A DNA stretch of 64,000 nucleotides from VFMC01 sp046331225. Its GTDB lineage: Bacteria; Actinomycetota; Acidimicrobiia; Acidimicrobiales; Ilumatobacteraceae. This document shows positions 59,967 to 64,000 of the stretch, one piece after another. Made by a program: the position numbers and the translations under genes. The notes under the pieces are model-generated. The model was not told the origin of the DNA. It searched no databases and saw only the letters and a list, made by a program, of their open reading frames with translations. The DNA lies in assembly GCA_046331225.1 (NCBI GenBank), contig JAXLRF010000006.1, positions 248,001 through 312,000 on the forward strand, written 5' to 3'. Each line of letters begins with the position of its first letter. The first letter of the stretch is position 1.

Positions 59967-60964
59967 GAGGTCTCCTCGAGGTCGTGGCGCAACACGATCT
60001 TGCCGAGCTGCTCGCCGTTGGTGAGGCGCTCGATGGCCTCGGGGTACTGCGACAGCGCGAAGGTGCGGTCGACGTGGACGGGCAGACCCTGCTCGACGAG
60101 GCGGGTGACCTCGGCGAACTCCTCGTAGCTCCCCATGGTGGAGCCGATGATCTCGTACTGCTTGAAGAACAGACGCGGCAGGGTGATCTCGACCTTGGGC
60201 CCGCTGGTGCCGCCGCACACCACCAACCGCCCGCCCGGCTTGAGCGCACGCACGCTCTGCTCCCACGTGGCCGGACCGACGCTCTCGACCACCACGTCGG
60301 CCTGCACCGGCCAGCTGCGGTCGCCGCTGTCGTACGCGGCGTCCGCGCCCATTGCGAGCGCCTCGGCCCGCTTGGCCTCGCTGCGGCTGGTGGCCACCAC
60401 CCGTGCGCCCATCTGACGGGCGATCGCCAGCGCCGCGGTCGACACGCCACTGCCGATGCCGACGACCACCACCGTGTGGCCGGCCTGCAGGCGGGCCCGC
60501 CGCAGCATGCGGTAGGCGGTGAGGTACGCGAGCGGGTAGGCGGCACACTCGTCCCAGGTGCGGCCGGCGGGTCGGCGCACGACGTTGCGACCCGGCGCGG
60601 TGGCGAACGTGGCGTGGCCACCCCAGCAGTGCTCGCCGTAGATCATGAACCCGTCACCCATCGGGCTGTCGTTGCCGAGCGCGACGATCTCGTCCACGGG
60701 CGACACGCCCGGGTTGATCACCACGTCGTCGCCCACTGCGACGTGGGTGACATCGGGACCGACGGCTTCGACCACGCCCGCCACGTCGCAGCCGGGCACG
60801 TGGGGCAGCGGCGGCTTGGGCATGCCCTTGGTGACCCACAGGTCCATGTGGTTGAGCGCGCTCGCCACCACGCGCACGCGGACGTCGTCGGCGGCGAGCG
60901 GTGGCGGATCGATCTCGCCGAAGCGGTACGTGCCGGGCGACTCGTCGAGGATCCAGGCCTGCAT
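59963..60964 (-). CDS. Zinc-type alcohol dehydrogenase/quinone oxidoreductase-like
   Basis: A 333-residue MDR-family oxidoreductase. SALNHMDLWVTKGMPKPPLPHVPGCDVAGVVEAVGPDVT is the N-terminal catalytic fold, and VVVVGIGSGVSTAALAIARQMGARVVATSRSEAK is the NAD(P)-binding Rossmann segment. Few of the usual zinc ligands are visible, so it is more like the quinone reductase branch. Overlaps the M20 gene start; both lie on the same strand. Confidence 0.88.
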   Translation of the reverse strand: MQAWILDESPGTYRFGEIDPPPLAADDVRVRVVASALNHMDLWVTKGMPKPPLPHVPGCDVAGVVEAVGPDVTHVAVGDDVVINPGVSPVDEIVALGNDSPMGDGFMIYGEHCWGGHATFATAPGRNVVRRPAGRTWDECAAYPLAYLTAYRMLRRARLQAGHTVVVVGIGSGVSTAALAIARQMGARVVATSRSEAKRAEALAMGADAAYDSGDRSWPVQADVVVESVGPATWEQSVRALKPGGRLVVCGGTSGPKVEITLPRLFFKQYEIIGSTMGSYEEFAEVTRLVEQGLPVHVDRTFALSQYPEAIERLTNGEQLGKIVLRHDLEETS

Positions 60965-60991
60965 CTCCCCGACGCTACACAGGCGCTGGTG

Positions 60992-61618
60992 TCAGACGCA
61001 GACGACGAAGGCGTCGGGCTCGACGACGAGGCGCAACACGCGCGCCTCGCCCACCTCGACGCCGTCGGCCCACACGCGCAGCGGACGCTCGAACACGAGC
61101 TCGACCTCGTCGCGCTGACGGGTCGTGATCGCCGGATGCGGCACGTGCATGCCGGCGGGCAGCCGGCCGCGGGCACGCCACCGGTCGCGCACCGGCATCG
61201 CCCGGTCGACCTCGACGACGTCGACGCGCCCGTCGTTGGGGTGAGCTCGCGGGGCCACGTCCCACTCGTCGAGGAACTGGCCGTTCATCGCCGCGACGAG
61301 CGGACCCCGCCACCACGACCTGCGGGCCAGCACGTGCACGGCGGCCCACGACACCTCGATGCGCTGTGCGGTCTGCAGCTCCACGCGGACGAGGTCGCAC
61401 GGCAGGCGGGGCACCTCGCCGCTCAGCCGACGGTCGTCGCCGTCACCGCCGACGGCACGCATGAGCGCGCCGCCCAGCAGCGCGACGGGTGGGATCGCCG
61501 CGCCGGCGCGCCGGGCGTCGACGACCAGTCGGTGCAGTTCGGCGTCGCTGCGCACCCGGACGACGTCGTCGGGCACGGGGCCGATGCTGCCCCACTCGCT
61601 CCCCTTGCGGATCGTCAC
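60992..61618 (-). CDS. Lipid-kinase-like C-terminal domain protein
   Basis: A 208-residue protein resembling the C-terminal beta-sandwich of diacylglycerol/lipid kinases: LVAAMNGQFLDEWDVAPRAHPNDGRVDVVEVD and ELVFERPLRVWADGVEVGEARVLRLVVEPDAFVVCV fit the strands that follow the catalytic site. The N-terminal ATP-binding part with GGDGT/NE motifs is absent; only a GGDGDD sequence occurs near residue 62. It may be a regulatory partner or a remnant. GTG 61618 overlaps the helicase stop by 4 bp. Confidence 0.62.
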   Translation of the reverse strand: MTIRKGSEWGSIGPVPDDVVRVRSDAELHRLVVDARRAGAAIPPVALLGGALMRAVGGDGDDRRLSGEVPRLPCDLVRVELQTAQRIEVSWAAVHVLARRSWWRGPLVAAMNGQFLDEWDVAPRAHPNDGRVDVVEVDRAMPVRDRWRARGRLPAGMHVPHPAITTRQRDEVELVFERPLRVWADGVEVGEARVLRLVVEPDAFVVCV

Positions 61619-64000
61619 GACTCGTCGGTTCCCGCCACGGGCGCCGCGTCTCCGTCGGCCTCGCCTGCGGACTCCCGCTCGGGCTCGGGTTCGGGCTCGG
61701 GTTCGGGCTCGGGTTCCGGCTCGGCGTCGATCTCGACCGTCGACGACGCCGACACCACGCCGCGGAACAGTGCGTCGGCCGCACGCTCGGCGTTGCGACG
61801 GGTGTCGGGGTGCGGTGCGACGAGCGCGAGCTGGCGGAGCACGTCGATCAGCTGCTTGGTGGTGCGCACGAAGTCGCCGCCCGACAGCTCCTCCTGCTCG
61901 ACCACCTCGGCGAACCCCTCGCCTGCCGCCCACGCGAACGCGACCGCGACGAACGTCGGGTCGGGTGCCCGGTGCAGCGCGAGCCCTGCTTCCTCCTCCA
62001 CGTCGTGCAGCTCGGCGCTGATCGCCGCGATCGACAGCCACCGCTTCTTCGCGGTCGGCGAGGGGAACCACGGACGCGGGGCCGGTTCGGGGCTGCGGTG
62101 CTCGTACACGAACACCGACACGAGGCCGGCGAGCGTGGCCGGGTCGAGCCCGTCGAACAGACCCTGGCGCAGGCACTCGACGATCAGCAGGTCGCACTCG
62201 TGGAAGGTGCGGGCCAGGATCTCGCCGGCCTCGGTGAGCGACCAGCCGTCGACGTAGCCCCAGTCGTCGAGGATGCGCAGCACCCGATCGAAGTCGCGAG
62301 AGATCGACTGGCTCCGACCGCGCATCCGCTGTTGCAGCTCGTCGATCTCGCGTGCGACACGATCGGCCTGCGCGGCGGCCTTCAGCCGGTCGGCCAGGTC
62401 GGGGTCGTCCTCGACCGGGTGGCCGTCGGTGATGTCGGGTCCGGCTCGGCGCCCCCGACGCGAGTGCGGCTCCACCTCGGCCTGCTGCAGGCGGAACGCG
62501 ATCTCCTTCTGGAAGTCGTGCCGGTTGGGTGCGTACTGCTGGGGCAGCTCGATCTTGCCGATGGCCCGCGGCGGTTCGTCGAAGTCGAGTTCGCTCAGCT
62601 GGATCGGGTCGCGCCGTGTGGTGATGCCGCTCACGCGCATGCCGCCCTTGCGGTGCGCTGTCGCGGTCACCGCCACCCGGCCGGCGTAGCGGCCCTTCTC
62701 GGCGTAGACGATGTCGCCGGGCTTGAGCTTCAACAGCGCGAGCTCGATCGGGTTGTCGCGCCCGATCGACACCGAACGCGACGCGTTGGTCTCGCTCCCT
62801 CGCTTCAGCAACCGGCGGTACTCCTCGAGGTCGCCGTACGGGCTCGAGGACTCGGCGAGCAGGTCGCGCAGGTGCTGCTGGCGGCGCTCGAGGCGCGACT
62901 CGATCTTCACGACGTCGCGGTCGGCCTGGTACTGCGCGAACGAGAGGTTGAGCAGGTGGTGTGCCCGCTCGCTCGAGTAGGCGCGCACCAGGTTGGTGGC
63001 CATGTTGTAGGTGGGCCGGAACGCCGAGTTGAGGTGGAACGACCGACTGCTCGCCAGCGCGGCCACCTGGTCGAAGGGCACGAACGGACTCCAGAGCACC
63101 ACCGCGTTGCCGAGCTCGTCGATGCCGCGGCGCCCGGCGCGCCCCGTGAGCTGGGTGTACTCGCCGGGTGTGAGGAACGCATGGTGGTCGCCGGTGAACT
63201 TCGTGAGCTTCTCGATGACCACGCACTTGGCGGGCATGTTGATGCCGACCGCGAGCGTCTCGGTGGCGAACACCACCTTGACGAGTCCCTCGACGAAGCA
63301 GGCCTCGACCACCTCCTTGAACGGCGGCACCATGCCGGCGTGGTGCGCGGCGATGCCGGCCTCGAGCTGGGCCAGGAACTGCGAGTAGCCGAGCACCGCC
63401 AGGTCGGCGGCCTCCATCGTGCCGAGCCGCGCGTCGACGATCTCGCGGATGCGGTCGCGCTCGTCGCCGGTCGTGAGCCGGGCGCCGGCGGCCAGCACGG
63501 CGCGGGCGGCCTCGTCGCACTGGTTGCGGCTGAAGATGAAGTAGATCGCCGGCAGCATCCGCTGCCGGTCGAGCATGTCGACCACGTCGAGACGGCTCGG
63601 GGTGTACAGGCGGCGTCGCCCCTGGGTGGTCTTGCGGTTGCGGCCACCCTTGGGCGCGCGCATCCCCTCGCCGTCGAGCCGCAGCGCGTCGTGGTTGGGT
63701 CGACCGTTCACCAGCACGGGCAGCAGGTGCAGCCGGTCGTGGGTCTTGTCGCCGACGAAGTACAGGTTCTCGAGCCGCACCGGACGGCGGTCCTCGACGA
63801 CGGCGGTCGTCGGGCCACGGACGGTCTCGATCCAGTCGGTGAGCTCCTGCGCGTTGCTCACGGTGGCCGACAGGCACACGAGGCGCACGGCGAGCGGCAG
63901 GTGGATGATCACCTCTTCCCAGACCGGACCGCGGTAGGTGTCCTGCAGGAAGTGCACCTCGTCGAGCACCACGACGTCGAGGTCGTCGAGCGCGTCGCTG
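61615..64000 (-). CDS. helY: Ski2/HelY-type DEAD/DEAH RNA helicase (5' truncated by window)
   Basis: At least 795 residues of a Ski2-like helicase; the start is beyond the window. Visible are the DEVH box (LDEVHFLQD), motif III LSATVSN, the second RecA domain with IYFIFSRNQCDEAARAVL, AAHHAGMVPPFKEVVEACFVEGLVKVVFATETLAVGINMPAK and motif VI TGRAGRRGID, then an arch-like helical region and a C-terminus ending in an (EP)n run. Ski2-like enzymes unwind structured RNA. The lipid-kinase-like gene follows it with a 4-bp overlap. Confidence 0.9.
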   Translation of the reverse strand, partial: SDALDDLDVVVLDEVHFLQDTYRGPVWEEVIIHLPLAVRLVCLSATVSNAQELTDWIETVRGPTTAVVEDRRPVRLENLYFVGDKTHDRLHLLPVLVNGRPNHDALRLDGEGMRAPKGGRNRKTTQGRRRLYTPSRLDVVDMLDRQRMLPAIYFIFSRNQCDEAARAVLAAGARLTTGDERDRIREIVDARLGTMEAADLAVLGYSQFLAQLEAGIAAHHAGMVPPFKEVVEACFVEGLVKVVFATETLAVGINMPAKCVVIEKLTKFTGDHHAFLTPGEYTQLTGRAGRRGIDELGNAVVLWSPFVPFDQVAALASSRSFHLNSAFRPTYNMATNLVRAYSSERAHHLLNLSFAQYQADRDVVKIESRLERRQQHLRDLLAESSSPYGDLEEYRRLLKRGSETNASRSVSIGRDNPIELALLKLKPGDIVYAEKGRYAGRVAVTATAHRKGGMRVSGITTRRDPIQLSELDFDEPPRAIGKIELPQQYAPNRHDFQKEIAFRLQQAEVEPHSRRGRRAGPDITDGHPVEDDPDLADRLKAAAQADRVAREIDELQQRMRGRSQSISRDFDRVLRILDDWGYVDGWSLTEAGEILARTFHECDLLIVECLRQGLFDGLDPATLAGLVSVFVYEHRSPEPAPRPWFPSPTAKKRWLSIAAISAELHDVEEEAGLALHRAPDPTFVAVAFAWAAGEGFAEVVEQEELSGGDFVRTTKQLIDVLRQLALVAPHPDTRRNAERAADALFRGVVSASSTVEIDAEPEPEPEPEPEPEPERESAGEADGDAAPVAGTDES

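Overview
This is a high-GC, actinobacterial-type chromosome segment. It carries a WhiB regulator, F420/FMN-type LLM oxidoreductases, a DUF4193-like zinc protein, an HelY/Ski2-type helicase and many GTG starts with 4-bp ATGA/GTGA overlaps. The style (dense short operons, acyl-CoA and crotonase enzymes, no rRNA, no phage or IS) suggests a heterotrophic member of Acidimicrobiia or a related Actinomycetota lineage. The lineage is my inference from gene content, not from a marker gene. I saw no tRNA, rRNA, CRISPR array or transposase.

Region 1 (1-12.6 kb, + strand) is the most notable. It is a histidine-utilisation cluster, hutH-hutU-PhyH dioxygenase-peptide-deformylase-like-hutF-hutI-TetR, followed directly by an NAD-linked formate dehydrogenase operon. 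HutF makes N-formylglutamate, yet no HutG is visible; a deformylase-fold protein sits in its place, and the formate it would release could be oxidised by the next operon. The formate dehydrogenase catalytic subunit has an in-frame UGA (8207-8209) exactly at the Sec/Cys active-site position. A SECIS-like hairpin downstream has a GGUCU apical loop 18 nt after the UGA, the spacing of E. coli fdhF as I recall it. The alpha subunit is also split in two, and the halves are encoded in reverse order around a NuoE-NuoF fusion.

Region 2 (12.7-25.2 kb) holds an LLM oxidoreductase, a class V aminotransferase, an EamA transporter, a TetR-P450 pair, a thioesterase and a five-gene MacB-type export operon with two peptidoglycan-binding-domain adaptors and a lipoprotein; an FKBP isomerase follows. 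Region 3 (25.3-30.8 kb) has a Wzz-like protein, an O-antigen-ligase-like protein and a GGDEF diguanylate cyclase behind a sigma-28-like promoter, then a dispersed 59-bp palindromic repeat and a small zinc-finger gene.

Region 4 (30.8-44.8 kb) has a flotillin, acetyltransferase, LLM oxidoreductase, RpiR regulator divergent from a TauD/AsnO-type dioxygenase, an ECF sigma factor with a large membrane-anchored partner, a 0.38-kb array of degenerate tandem repeats, a NicX-like plus alpha/beta hydrolase pair divergent from an acyl-CoA dehydrogenase-TetR pair, and a threonine aldolase. Region 5 (44.9-64 kb) has whiB, a kinase-like protein, a secreted protein divergent from a two-component system with phased CTGAAC repeats between them, two crotonases, PrmA-like methyltransferase, gamma-carbonic anhydrase, a basic/acidic low-complexity protein, a double-length ThyX, an M20 amidohydrolase-quinone reductase pair and the 3' part of a Ski2-like helicase.
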